Part shown: positions 23,891 to 36,260 of the stretch, piece by piece
Numbering within the stretch: position 1 is the stretch's first letter
How the letters are laid out: every line of letters starts with the position of its first letter
DNA from: Plectrocnemia conspersa
Taxonomy: Eukaryota > Arthropoda > Insecta > Trichoptera > Polycentropodidae
Assembly: GCA_009617715.1 (NCBI GenBank)
Contig: VTFK01000003.1
Span: 372,001-436,000, forward strand
Direction of reading: 5' to 3'
Length of the DNA stretch: 64,000 nucleotides
Translations under genes and position numbers: made by a program
Notes under the pieces: generated by a model
The model's database searches: none
The model's input: only the letters and a program-made list of their open reading frames with translations
What the model was told of the DNA's origin: nothing

Positions 23891-25689
23891 TACAATATTT
23901 TTTTTATTTACTTTTATTTCACACCGTGCATAAATTTTGTGTATTAAAATGCCATTACGTTTGTAATATGCTTTATCCATAATAGAACTACAGTTTAGAT
24001 CAGAACTGAGCTATTTAAATATGCTATTTAGTGATCGATTATTGAACTCTAATTGTGCATTTGAAACTCAATTTAATCAAAAATACATTAATAATATTTA
24101 AAGTTTGTATATATTTTTTATTAAATGATGCTTATCTTTAATTGAAACTACTTAAATAAAGACTAGAGATCTACTGCTGATTCAGCTATTAATAGTTGTA
24201 ATAATTCAATAGATATTTTATATACCAAGATAAAACAGAAGCGACATTAAACAGTGCAGTTTATGTTAAAAAGTTTACAGACCCTAGTCACAGCTACATG
24301 AGGCTAACATGTGCTTAAAATGACCATAGAAATTGGAAATTCTTCTTCGTACTTTTGTCAAAAGTACGTTTTGTCAAAAGTTTGTCAAAAGTAAAGGAAA
24401 ATGCAGTTCTCTGGTTCTGCTTGCGATAGACGCATAAAGGATATTGAAAAATATATTTTTGAATACATCTTAGAAGATTTGCAGTATTGGACAATTTTAG
24501 TTTGGCTTTAGATTCAAGTACTGAAATTTCAGCAACAAGAATTTAAACTATGACTTTTTATGTAATTTATTCCCATGAAGAATCAAACCAAAGGCACAGA
24601 TTATTTTCATTTTGTTAGTATGTACTTTTCTGTAATTTTTTTTATATTAATATAAAAAAAATGGTGTATGCATCGTTGGATATTATTCTATGATCGAATC
24701 CATAAAGAGATTTATTTCGCTATCAAAAAAAGGAAATACAATTTAATAAACCTCTTATCGGTGAATTATATTCGAGCACAAAAACTAAACCACAGAATAT
24801 CTAAAAGTCGAAAAGTTTAAAAGAAATGGATAGTAAATATTATGATGTTTTTTACATTTCTTGGTACGATGTCTAAGCAGAGAGAAATGTATGGAAAGAT
24901 TTTTTTACGGCAAGAAATTATTTTGTTTTCACAACAGAATAATAAAAATGTGACGTTACAGAAAGTTTGTGTGACATTACAGAAAAATTGTAGTTTATAG
25001 GGTGAAAATAAAATCATTTTACAAATAGCAAATAAATTATTTGCTTTTGAAGAAATAATAAATATATATTGCGAAAAAATACAAATCCAAATATTGCGTA
25101 ATTTTCCAACCCAAATTAAAGCTCAAAAAATGTTCAGATAAATACTGACATTTATCTGAAAAATTAGATTATAATTTCAAATTACTTAGCTGTCAATCAT
25201 CATTTAGGATTTTAGAAAGTCAAGAAATATCTGTTGCTAATAGAAAATCCCTAGCACATGGAAATGAAAATATTGAATATCTACAGTATTGGGATTTGAT
25301 TATGCAACGTTATTTGATGAATTTATCGAGCTTAAAAACAATACGAATCTTAAAGCAATTTTTAAATAAAATAGAGAAAATAAATTTTAAAAACTAGTAC
25401 CATTCTAATGGTGTCATACAATACTGGTACCATTCTAAAAAAAGTTGCAATAAGATGCAACTTGTTTTAGAATGATTAATTAGTAAACCTCCTTTAAGAT
25501 GAGTAATAGATAATTATAATAGTAATAAAAAAAATATTCGTGTTGATTCTAAATGCAGAAAAATAAATTTATGCTTTTTATTATCAATATCCACATATTT
25601 ATTCATCTATAATATTACATAATTAATTTTAAAACCTTTATAAACGTTATTTTATAGCCATATTATTGCACATTACGATTCAATGAGCC
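23891..25689. other. AT-rich stretch with hairpins and possible decayed coding scraps
   Basis: Four copies of TTGTCAAAAGT lie at 24355-24390. Two hairpins occur: 11-bp perfect arms at 25133-25160, and 18-bp arms with one mismatch at 25432-25473. A short plus-strand frame near 25220-25380 (such as KSLAHGNENIEYLQYWDLIM) has a transposase-like feel but no diagnostic motif, so I do not name it. Confidence 0.35.
25432..25473. repeat. Hairpin, 18-bp arms with one mismatch, 6-nt loop
   Basis: The left arm ATTCTAAAAAAAGTTGCA (25432-25449) pairs with TGCAACTTGTTTTAGAAT (25456-25473) apart from one position. The loop is ATAAGA. The word GGTACCATTCTA occurs just upstream, near a shorter related copy, so the locus has been rearranged locally. 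Confidence 0.8.
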
Positions 25690-25960
25690 TGACCGTTTAA
25701 AAACGAATCGGCGACCGTATCGTATGTTTTATCGATCATGATTCACGAGCGTCGAATTCATATATGGAACGGACTCATGGTTCTCCAGAGGTCAAGCCGC
25801 GGCCCCGTTTCACACTGACCCCATGACTATGATGGTATACACAGCCGCGAGTGGCAATCCGTCCCATTAGCAACGGCTTGGACCCCATGGGCTTTCGGAT
25901 TCGCCTTTGCCAAACTCATTACGGTTAATCACGCAAACATCATTATTATTAAATATCTAG
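25690..25960. other. GC-richer block, candidate regulatory element
   Basis: This is one of the GC-richest blocks of the first half (for example 'gtcaagccgcggccccgttt'). It lacks frames over 60 codons, splice pairs or transposon motifs. A conserved non-coding element is the most economical reading. Confidence 0.4.
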
Positions 25961-26485
25961 TGATACTTTATGCTAGGTTGATTCCCACGAAAAAAATATT
26001 TGCTTTAAAAATTGCATGGTTGTTGGTTGTAAAAAATGTGCATTTGCCAACTCAACATCTCATCATCGTTAAACGCTGTTAATTTACTCGGTGATTATGG
26101 TGTTTATTGTTTTTAATTCGAGGTGCAATTTGGACGCCTTTCGATTTTTTAATATACATATCAATGTAATTGTGAGTTAAGATGGTACTTATTAATACAT
26201 TTGTAAATTATAATCATGGGAATGCCACAGAAGTTTGGTTAATACAAATACCCCAACTTATTAAAATATTTTGTGTAACTCACATTAGCGACTTCAAAAA
26301 TTGTTCAAAATTACTTTTCAGGCTTCAAATACTGTAATTTATGACGTTTAAAATAAAATTGATAAATATCCTTTAAAGTTTATCATTGTATTTTTAAATA
26401 TTTTATAATTATAATTTAAAATTTTGCACCACATTAAATAAATATAATATGTCTTTTTGTGGTGTGAATTTGCAGATAAAAATAA
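25961..26485. other. AT-rich spacer
   Basis: No gene is seen. An acceptor-like sequence GAATTTGCAG ends at about 26475, just before the next frame. Confidence 0.35.
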
Positions 26486-26692
26486 ATGTCAGAAAAAACC
26501 TATAACAGGTTCTACAATTCACCAAAGCGATTTTGGGCTGAATGTTTGGTCAAATTCCTACAAAAATCATTATCTCTTGAGCAGGTAGCGAAACCAACAA
26601 AAACTACCGTAACATTTCTACGCAAATTTACACAAAATATACATATAATTCATTCAGACTGCGATGATCGTGATAAAATCATAATGAGCTAA
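26486..26692 (+). CDS. Unrecognised 68-codon open frame
   Basis: An ATG in the context AAATAAATGTCAG, shortly after a possible acceptor (TTTGCAG), opens a 68-codon frame. It starts MSEKTYNRFYNSPKRFWAEC and later contains LSLEQVAKPTKTTVTFLRKF. The residue mix is plausible for a helical basic protein, but no family is recognised. It lies just upstream of the direct repeat pair, so it may belong to a decayed mobile element. A chance frame is quite possible. Confidence 0.2.
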   Translation: MSEKTYNRFYNSPKRFWAECLVKFLQKSLSLEQVAKPTKTTVTFLRKFTQNIHIIHSDCDDRDKIIMS

Positions 26693-26740
26693 AATTTCAA
26701 ATCAATATCAACTTGCCGCACAAATATATTTTTGTTATGC

Positions 26741-27205
26741 TAACGTACGTGACGTTCGGAAATTCAGACAAATTATTTAAACATATTTTTGAATGCTAGT
26801 GTATGGACAAATACTGATCAACTGTGTATAACATGTTTCGTATTTACAGTGTTGCCAAATCACCAGCTGTTCCTACTGCATACGAGTTTTGATAAAAGGG
26901 TCTTTTTTATGGACTAAGACGACGAAAATCTCTTACATCTAATCAAAAAAATAAATAGGGAATGTCCCTTGTTCGTCAGCATTTAATTAACTTCAAACCT
27001 CACGGTCAGTCATCCGTCTGATGACTGACCCCTAAATACCGATTTTCATCGAGCACACGCGAAAATATAACACTAACGTACGTGACGTTCGGAAATTCAG
27101 AAAAATGATTTAAACATATTTTTTAATGCTAGTGTATAGACAAATACCGATCAACTGTGTATAACATGATTCGTAATTACAGTGTTGCCAAATCACCAGC
27201 TGTTC
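26741..27205. repeat. Direct repeat pair (about 133 bp, period 333)
   Basis: Copies at 26741-26873 and 27074-27205 are about 93% alike. Both start TAACGTACGTGACGTTCGGA, pass GATCAACTGTGTATAACATG and end AAATCACCAGCTGTTC. The 200-bp interior holds a perfect 11-bp-arm hairpin GGTCAGTCATC/GATGACTGACC (27004-27030). The layout resembles a miniature element with direct terminal repeats, but the ends are not TG...CA and no primer site is evident, so a plain segmental tandem duplication is equally possible. Confidence 0.8.
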
Positions 27206-28020
27206 TAACTACTGTACCTATAAAAAAAATCTTTGCAATTTGGGACAACCGCTTCTCCCGTCACGTAAACTTATATAGTATAGAATTTAAATCCAAGCAC
27301 AATCTACGAAAATTACTGGATTTTACGTGATTTGAAATTTAGGAAAATTTAACAATATTTTATTAAAAATAATGGCGTGACAGTTATATTAACATTAGAG
27401 GCAATTAAGGAATATAGTTGCTCTCTTTCCATTTATCTGACAATATAGAAACCAGTGCTAAAAATCACTTTCCATTTTTTATAAATCGCTTATTACTTCA
27501 GTTTTGAAATATAAACTAAAGTAAAGTAAACGAAAAATCAGCATACATAAACAGCTATGAGCCATGACCATTGAAGTCTGCAAAAAAGCAGCTTTTCCGC
27601 TTCGATTGTCAGATTTGGTTAAGCTAAGCTGTTACTAACATAGTCGCTAGAAGCTAACTTAAGCTCTGCGACAAATTGAAGATGTTATACTCCTATGCCA
27701 CTGCAAGACCGATTCACCTTGTATCTATATCAAAATAACAAATTTATTGCATGAATTTGTGCAACCGGATAAAAAAAAAAAAGACTACTGGAATAGATAT
27801 AAATATTGCACAAAGATAAATATCAAAAGCAATATCTTTTGTAAAAAATAATAAAAGTGTTAGATCCATATTTTTGTGAAAAAATATAAACGTTTATTTT
27901 TAAGTTAGAGTACATTATATTTTTTATTATAATATTTTCACAATTTAACGCCTGAATCTCTTGTTTATTTCTGATAACGATATTTAATGTCTTGATAAGC
28001 TTTTATTTATTATTGAATTT

Positions 28021-28051
<31 letters not shown>

Positions 28052-28439
28052 AAGCTACTGTGTCTAATTCAATTAAAGATTTTATATAAGACAATAAGAA
28101 ATTGTTTATTAGCTAAGTTTATATATATATATTAATATGTATTGTAAAAGCGAACTAAACATTGATTAGTCTATATATAAAAGTTTTTTTAATTATATAT
28201 ATAGATTATCTTTTTAGATCTGTGCACCTTATACTTTTACTATGGTTTGTCTAGTTAAATAAATTATACATTTCATTCAATAACGAAATATGGTTCATAA
28301 AATATATTTTTAAATAAAAATATAGCAGTTATATTCTATCCAAATTTTTATAAAGTACTTTATAATTTCTCTATTATTGTATTTTACAATCAAACACTAT
28401 TGCTTGTGTACCATTTCTAATCTTTATAATAATTTCAAA
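27206..28439. other. AT-rich stretch with a short (TA)n tract
   Basis: No gene is supported. A (TA)10-11 run lies at about 28022-28041. A mildly GC-richer patch at 27560-27720 shows no motif. Confidence 0.4.
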
Positions 28440-29000
28440 CATTTTTTCACGCGCGCGAATTTATTTTTTTCCACGCGCTTGGACCCTAATCGAGGTCATG
28501 TTTTGGTCTCGTCCGAAACGTCGATTACGTTTCGAAATTTCGTGAAATTCTTGTTTGTAAATTTAACACGCTTAATTAAATCCATTTTCAAACACACATA
28601 GCGTTCGTTTCGCAACGAGAGACGTTTCGACTTAACGAATGGGCGCGATTCATCAACGTCGGCGAATCTTTGGTCATTTTGGATAATTTTGAAAGAGATA
28701 CCACTGATCGCATGGATACCTAGATATTATAGGCATGATCGAAACGTGATACAGAGACGCGAATTTGGAGATGAAAGTGAGATTACAGCTCTTTGTATTG
28801 CGTTCCGACGCGATGGTCGACCGGTGAGATCGTTTGTTCTTTGCGTGTGATTTACCGAAGAACGCTCGATAAGTACAGGACTATTGCGAAATATTTGCAT
28901 CATAATTCGCGCGATTCGATTATTTATTGCCGTAGTATAATTATGTGTTTTTTTTATTTTATAATTGATACGCGCATTATGGTTGAACATACTTAGAAAT
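28440..29000. other. GC-richer block, candidate regulatory region
   Basis: About 550 bp with many CG dinucleotides ('cacgcgcgcgaatttatttt', 'cgtccgaaacgtcgattacg'). Opposing 87- and 67-codon frames cross it, and neither has a recognisable domain. No splice or transposon signature was found. Confidence 0.35.
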
Positions 29001-29492
29001 AGTGTATAATCAATTAAAAATGTAATCGCTAAACATCAGGCAATTCAGTGTGTTGCATCTATGGCTTTCGATGCCAATTTACTAAATACCAGTATCGAAG
29101 ATTTAGAATTTCGTAAAACCAGTTATAATCAACTCACAAATAAAATATAAAAAAATCTATAAATTATATCATTATCGTTTTACTTGTCTGCTAACAATAA
29201 AATAATCCTAAGTCAATTAGAATTTGAATAACTAACACAACTTCTACATATAATAAATCTACAATATTAAATATAAGTATAATCTTTAAGTAACATTTTC
29301 AGGTCTGAAAATACAATTAAATTTTAATTATAAAATAAAATTAAGAGTTCATCTTGTCGAATTTTATAAATAATATACTTGAAATTGTTATTTTTTTAAT
29401 GCAAAAAGTATTTATGAGAAAATGTTGTGAGTATTTTTTTAAAATTGTTAATTTTACTAGTAATTGTTTAGAAAAGCATTTTTGTCCAAAAA
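29001..29492. other. AT-rich spacer
   Basis: No feature is supported. Confidence 0.45.
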
Positions 29493-29804
29493 TTGCTTTC
29501 TACTAAGCATCTGTGTATGATTTTAAAGACTGCAAAACCCGCCGTAGTGCCATTTTTTGTGATCTGCCCCAAGCACAATATTTTAAGGTACACTGATGTG
29601 TTTCTAGATCCTATGCTTCTTAATAACGAACTACGTGCGGAAATTGAAATATTAAAATATTTATTATATGCTGATGACATGATAAATTCGGATTCACGGA
29701 CAGAAAAAAACTGGTGTTGCTGTACTTTTCAGCATACTCAGCATACTAAGTGTCACATTTTGCAGATCTCCATGCCAGATGAAACTCTCTTAAGGTTTAA
29801 GTAA
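29493..29804 (+). pseudogene. Possible reverse-transcriptase scrap (YADD box)
   Basis: A 103-codon frame contains EIEILKYLLYADDMINSDS at about 29640-29695. YADD with a hydrophobic run before it is the catalytic signature of reverse transcriptases. The rest (FFVICPKHNILRYTDVFLDP) does not match a GVPQG-type block, and no other RT motif is near. The YADD tetrapeptide could be chance, so the call is tentative. Below it, on the minus strand (29873-30106), lies an unrecognised 77-codon frame beginning MHIIQGHRPLTTRYIEYVVG. Confidence 0.3.
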
Positions 29805-31335
29805 AAGTGTTTTAAGCAAAAATATTTTTGTCGATGTTCTGAGAGTGACGTTCAAGCAAGAATATATATTTTCTATGCACATCGGCAAAATTTAAAATAA
29901 AGCGTCAAAGATATCGATATTATTGGACTCACAGCGAACTGCCATAAACATTTTTTCCTTGGCCGGTCGGCCCCATTAAAAATAAGATTTTCTTCATAGA
30001 AGAACTTTAAATAGTTAGACAGGAGCCAAGCACCATATTGCATCCAACCGACAACATATTCTATATAGCGCGTCGTCAAGGGTCTGTGCCCCTGGATAAT
30101 GTGCACCGTTAACTACGTCTCAATTGCCGTGTTTTTTTTTATTTATCACCAGTGCTTTATATGTGTAAGCGATATATTTAATTTGTTATGTATAAATTTA
30201 AAATTGCGTCTCCACTGGAAAAATATAAGATCTTTACAACATCGAATAACCTTCACGAAATTAAGTGAAACAAACTAATTTAGATACAAATATTTCTTAA
30301 GAAATTAAATTAAAAAAATGAAGTAAAATTAAATATGGAAACAAAAAGCTTCTGAATTTAAATAAAATATATATAAAAAACGCCTTAAAAAAAAAAAACA
30401 CTTTCCCAATAATTTTTGATATTTAATGCAGAAGATTGTGAAATTATAATATATTTTTTTTAAATTCTAAAACGATCTGAGATAATTTGAGATTCATTTA
30501 TGTATAAGTTAGAAGGTGGCTCTTAAGAAAGAATAAATAGATACATCGTTACTTAAGTTAAAGAAACTATTTACTTAATACAAATATATAATACATCGAA
30601 AACGAATATAAAAAATACGAAAATATTCATTTGCGACGCTCATCGGTTAAAAGCGGGAGACAAGGACAAAACATTTTTGTTATGCGATGTTGGGATTTTA
30701 TCTATATATGGATATTTGTTGTAAATATTTTTTTACAGCAGGAACACAATCAAATGGTGTTTTGTCATATGAATCAAAGACGAATAAGACAAATAAGGTT
30801 ATAATATGTGACATTTTAAATTATCGGAAAATTTAAAATGATGTGTTTTTGTAATTGTGTCATTTTACGAATCATTATCAGATAGAAAGTAAATATATTT
30901 ATAATAATATCTCTTCGAAAATAAATTCATGCAATTAAAACTTTTGGGAAATTTTAAATTGAAATATATATTAAATAAGGGAAAAAATTATCTGTTTTTT
31001 GATTAGCAATTTTTGGACTATTTTTATATTCAGTACTATTTAGATATAAGTTGGGAGTGAAAGAAATTTTTTTTTTAAATTTTTTTACACAGTAAGAAAT
31101 TTAGATGCATGGGACAAGAAGTGATTATTAGTTAGTATATTTTCCTCAGGGTCCTAGAGTGCTACTTAGAAATTTTAGAATGGATGGTGAAGTAACATGG
31201 GACATGTCTTTTCTTCATAGTCTTTAAGAATAATTTTAAAATTTGTATTAAGATCGAAAATTGAGTGTTTTTATAATATATTAAAAACATAAAGATAGAT
31301 TTAGTTTTGATTTTATATTTTATAAATAAAAAAAC
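29805..31335. other. Mostly AT-rich stretch
   Basis: The GC-richer part at 29890-30125 carries the minus-strand 77-codon frame noted in the previous entry. The remainder is AT-rich with no supported feature. Confidence 0.35.
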
Positions 31336-31588
31336 ATATGGCAGCTGTTCGTATTTTTAAAAGCAAAATATGGTCACAACTAACATAAAAAATACTGTAA
31401 AATTATGTTTTTTATGTAGCTCAATGTGAAATACTACAATGATAAGTAATTACCTAATAAAAATGGAAACATTAGGTGATTAAATAATTTATATGGCAGT
31501 TATTTGTATTTTTAAATACAAAAAAATGGTTACAACTAAGCTTTAAAAATACAGTAAAATTATGTTTTTAAGTAGCTTTATGTAAAAT
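31336..31588. repeat. Diverged tandem duplication, period 155 bp
   Basis: 'atatggcagctgttcgtatt' at 31336 and 'atatggcagttatttgtatt' at 31491 start two copies. Both continue through a GGTCACAACTAA/GGTTACAACTAA word, then ATACTGTAAAATTATGTTTT and GTAGCT. The copies are about 80% alike by eye. No coding potential is seen. Confidence 0.7.
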
Positions 31589-33910
31589 GATTTAATAATT
31601 ATTAAAAATTACTTAAATAAGTATTTTTATTTAGGTTAAGTTGTTTAATATTAAATGGGTATGGAAGTATAAGATATAAATAATTGTTCAAATAGTTAAG
31701 ACTTGTGATATTATTTAATCAGGAGTGTGATATATGTATATAAATTTACGTATATACATATATTGATATATACAAGTTTAAAGGGTTCTGTTATAACATA
31801 TACTTTAACGCATCAAGCATTTATTAAAAAATGCCTCATTGTATAATTCTCAATGTAAGATAAACAACACAAAAAATGTTCCACTTACCAAACAAGCTTA
31901 AGGCGATTCACAAGCTAAAATTGAATTCATCTTCTGTCGCTCAGAATTAATACATCCAATCACTTTTCCACTTAAGGTTATAATAGCCAACCGATGACCA
32001 GTATTCAAGTGAATTTACTGTGCGAATAAAAAAACCAGGTCTTTTCAATATGCACATACATTTCACAAAACACAATGATTGAATGTGAATATGTTTTTAA
32101 ACACACACATTTAAGTCTTGGAACTTTTGTATCACGCGTCGCAAATAACAGAAATATTCTATAAATGATTTATCGCCGACAGAAGTGCGTATAATTGCAG
32201 GGGTCTGAGAGAATTTCCCACAGTCGTCAATGTTTTACTATGTATGTGTTTATCGATAGTAAAAAATACTAAAAGTGTGAAATTTTCAAGTAATAACTTT
32301 TTGTAAATAAATGGAAGCATTATTACATCGTAACATTTGCACATACTTACTAATATTTATTTCGTTTTCATAATCTGTGTCATAAAATATACTGCATTGT
32401 AATCCTAAGGTAATTTATGCAATACAAAGACTATGATAAAGATTTAGTGTGAAAACCCAATTAGCCAGATTGCTTCATCTTTTTATGATTTATTTATTTA
32501 TTCTCATCCAACATCAGTATGAACTTTGTTGTGTTGAAGTAAGAACTGAATGGTCAGCCATTTAAAGGTGCATGTTTTATTCAAGCAGTTAACGTATTGA
32601 CAGTTCTGTAATGATAAAAACTTGTCGAGCCAATAGTAGAGGATATCCGAGACATTATAGCAACTGTGATGTTTCATAATGTACGTACGTTTTGTTTTAT
32701 AGCAAGTCGCTTTATTGTCTCTTTGATTTATGATCATAAAAAATTACAAGAAAATGGATCAAATTCCTTCAGAATGATTCAGAAAAAAATAATAGAAATT
32801 TAAACAAAACATTATGAAGCGTACATTATGCAAGTAAAATATTTATTTCTCATGCTTCTTATAACAATTTTCAACGCTTTTTCTTCTATGATTCTTTACA
32901 AAGAGCGTTCCTAATCATAGTTTCCTAATTAGACGATTTTATTGAATTAATACAACCAAGTCTTTCGAAACGCTTCCACACTCCTTACATAAACTGATTA
33001 AAAGCTTACAAAGGTTGAACTTTTACTGACACCAAATAGAAAGCTCGTTGAACTGTTTAGGTTTAAATTAGTCACGATGATGCTAATTACTTCACGTTTC
33101 ACCTAGCATTACCGCAGAAGAGCATCAAACAATACCTTCCGATCACATACCAACAACACTGCCAGCGACTTTCAATTAAATTCACGTTTTCAATATTGAA
33201 ATTTGCAAAATTGTCGATGATTAATGATTTTGTGTTATCTGTGCCGTATTCCAGGCCTCACAACTCAATCATGACAAAGAAGAGGTGCTTAATCATTCAA
33301 TTTGAAACTCGTAAATGCATCAGAGATTGCAACAAAGCACTTGGCTTCTGCACTGAACGTGATTCTGACCGATGAATCTATTATTGAAATGTCAGCTCAC
33401 CGATATGGTTGTATAATTTATAGGACTACCTTATTCTATTAAAATAATACTGGGATACAAAAAAATACATATTATTATTCAATCTTTTTATATATTGTAC
33501 CAAAAAAAATCAATACAAATATTTAAGAAGATAAATGAAGTTGAAAGTGTTAAAGTGGAGTTGAAGTAACAAGCTAAATTTATTTCTGACAACATATACT
33601 AATTTTATTTGATTACTTAATATTGCGCTATATCTTCATAAAATTTATAACTGATATAACATATTGTAAGGGTATTTTATTAAACTAATCTAAAAATAAT
33701 AAATTAAAATAAATATTAGATTAAAATATCTTTAAAAAAAACTACATTTTTTTTAAATAAACATATAAAACCATCAATATGTTTTATTATTAATATTTTT
33801 TAATAAAAACCAAAAAAATAATTAACTCTAATGGAAATATAACACTGAAAAATATAAAAAAAATACAGAGCTGAAATACCTCTTTGTATATTTTTTTTCA
33901 TATTATTTGG
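31589..33910. other. Gene-free stretch of mixed composition
   Basis: The composition is less extreme between about 31900 and 33400 but shows no diagnostic motif. Minus-strand frames of 61 and 77 codons (32159-32344 and 32504-32737) lack any recognisable domain. Confidence 0.4.
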
Positions 33911-33981
33911 ATTTTATGTTTTAAAAGCTTGCTTTTGAGTAAAATATCTATTTTATGTTTTAAAAGCTTGCTTTTGAGTAA
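33911..33981. repeat. Perfect 32-bp tandem duplication, period 39
   Basis: 'attttatgttttaaaagctt' followed by GCTTTTGAGTAA is identical at 33911-33942 and 33950-33981. The identity indicates a recent event. Confidence 0.9.
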
Positions 33982-35391
33982 GGGTGCATTTTATTAAAAA
34001 TACTACAATTTGCTTCAAAAAAAATATAACACTAATTTATTAAAAAAAAAATATAACTGTTTTTTATTAAAAAGAGCTACAATGATAAAGTAGCTCTTTT
34101 AAAAAAACATTTTTTTTAATTTTTCTATACAGAAAATATTTTTTTTAACATGTGCTAATTATGATTACAGTACATATAATGTATTGAATTACTCGAAGCT
34201 AACTAAACTTTAAAAGCTTTTAAGCTATCGTATTGCTTATTTAAAAAAATAAAATTATGTTACAAAGTATATAATGGACATATTTAATGTTACGTTTTAG
34301 GCTTTGTAATAAAATATTTTTAAGATCATGCTAAATTTATTTGTATATCCAATGCTCAAAAAAAAATTTTTTTACTATAAAAAAATATATATTTATTATT
34401 TATAATATAATAATAATACAGTTAAAAATCTATTTATGTAAATTTGTATTATGCAATCTCTTAATCTTTCATCGAAAAAATAAATATAGTTACACAATTT
34501 ATAATTCATAAAAGTGTATAAAGCTAAGCATAATAAAAATAACTACAGATGCTATCAAAAATTTATTAACTAATTACCATACAATAAAAAACTAATAGTA
34601 ATGTTAAATTGAATAATAAAAATTAAAATATTAAAAAAATAATGATCAAACATATTAAATTACGATTCATTGAAAAAATCTAAATCAGTAACAATAAATA
34701 TATAATGACTAATAAATAAATTATTAATATAACTTAAAAAACAGAATAAGCTTGAATTCTAATGCTTTGTTTAAAATATTCTTAAAGAGATTTTAATGCA
34801 CAAAATTTTCAATTTTTTTAACCTTTATTTTTAATATAATTCTTAAAACACAGCTTCATAATAAAAATAACAAATTAGTATTATATTTTCTAATTGAATT
34901 GTTTATATTAAGAAGTATTTTTTTTATTTTAATATCTATATATGATATCTTATAATACATCATTTTCATTTTTAAATAAACGGTATTTTAAAAATTTTAC
35001 TATAATTTTATGGTTTTATATATTAAAAATTTTATTAAATAAAACGCATTAACAAAATTAATAAATATTTTTTTTATATTAAAACAACTTTGCGAAACTT
35101 TTTTTTTTAAACTAAAACGATGACATCTAAAAGTCTAACATATTTTAGATATGAATAAAGCTGTACGTAAAAATAGTTTTACTTATAATAATATACAATA
35201 TATTTTTGTTTATAAGATGCAATTAAAAAAAATTAGAATCACAAAGTAAGTAAATACTTTTTTTTGTTAAAATCACAAAGAATTTTGCAAAAACATTATA
35301 CATACAAATATATGATATATTTAAAATAAGGATGCCATTGCACGTAAAAAAGAACCTTGAGAATAAATTATAATTTATGAAATATTATTTT
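33982..35391. other. AT-rich desert
   Basis: This is one of the most AT-rich parts of the window. A hairpin with 11-bp arms (AAAAGAGCTAC/GTAGCTCTTTT) lies at 34070-34100. No gene is supported. Confidence 0.5.
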
Positions 35392-35432
35392 AACTAATAC
35401 ATTTTTAATATTATATTAAAAATGTATTAGTT
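35392..35432. repeat. Perfect hairpin, 19-bp arms with 3-nt loop
   Basis: AACTAATACATTTTTAATA (35392-35410) is the exact reverse complement of 35414-35432, separated by TTA. No target-site duplication is seen. Confidence 0.9.
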
Positions 35433-35479
35433 CAAATGGTAATTTTATAAATATGATTGCTTTTTAGAACATCCATTAC

Positions 35480-36260
35480 ATGCACATGAATGATTTATGC
35501 CGCGAATTCTTATTAGACGTTAAAAGTCGTATTAAAAAAATGATTGATTGCGTGTTTAATTGTTGTTCGAAATTTAACGACGGACAAATTGAATCGAATT
35601 TTTCAACAATAATTCATTGCGAAAAGTATCATTTGTTACAATGAAACACAATTTTAATGACCACAACAATGAACTGGTTGTGCGATATGAATTTCGTGAC
35701 TTGTGTGTTATTTAAGGTCATTGAACACATGAAAAATATAATATATAAACAATATACATTTTCACTATAACTAATTGAAAATTTGTCGACATTAACGCTG
35801 TTTAATGGGATAGACTTCAACGCGCTACAAGCGCGAAACCCGCGGTAGAAGTTTCGCGTATACCGCGTGATTGTATATATGTAAGTCTGCTCAGTTCCAC
35901 GGAACAATGACTGCAAATGTGTCATGTCGTTGCCGTTTCGTTGGAAATTCAATGGACAAAGGTTCCGGTACGTTGTTGTAAAATTTTCTTAAGGCACAGA
36001 GAGAATCTTTAGGTCTGGCGCGTGTAACCACGATTGTAATCTGTACTCGAGACCAGTTCAACAGTGTGATAGAAGTGATTCTGGCTAATGAAGACACATT
36101 CCACATGGAGAGTATCGCTAAGTACACACACGATAAATAATTCATACCACTGTTCAACTATAATGAAACAAACCGCGAAAGAATGCCTTACGATTAACTA
36201 GTAATTAATTAGTGATTTAACGCGGCGAATTAAAATATTTAACCGTTTAAGTCGAGGCCG
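35480..36260. other. GC-richer block, candidate regulatory region
   Basis: GC is raised over about 780 bp with many CG dinucleotides ('caagcgcgaaacccgcggta'). Minus-strand frames of 107 and 88 codons overlap here in different phases. One ends MNSGMNYLSCVYLAILSMW at its N-terminus, which looks hydrophobic, but there are no splice signals or known domains. Regulatory DNA or an unrecognised exon are both possible. Confidence 0.35.
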
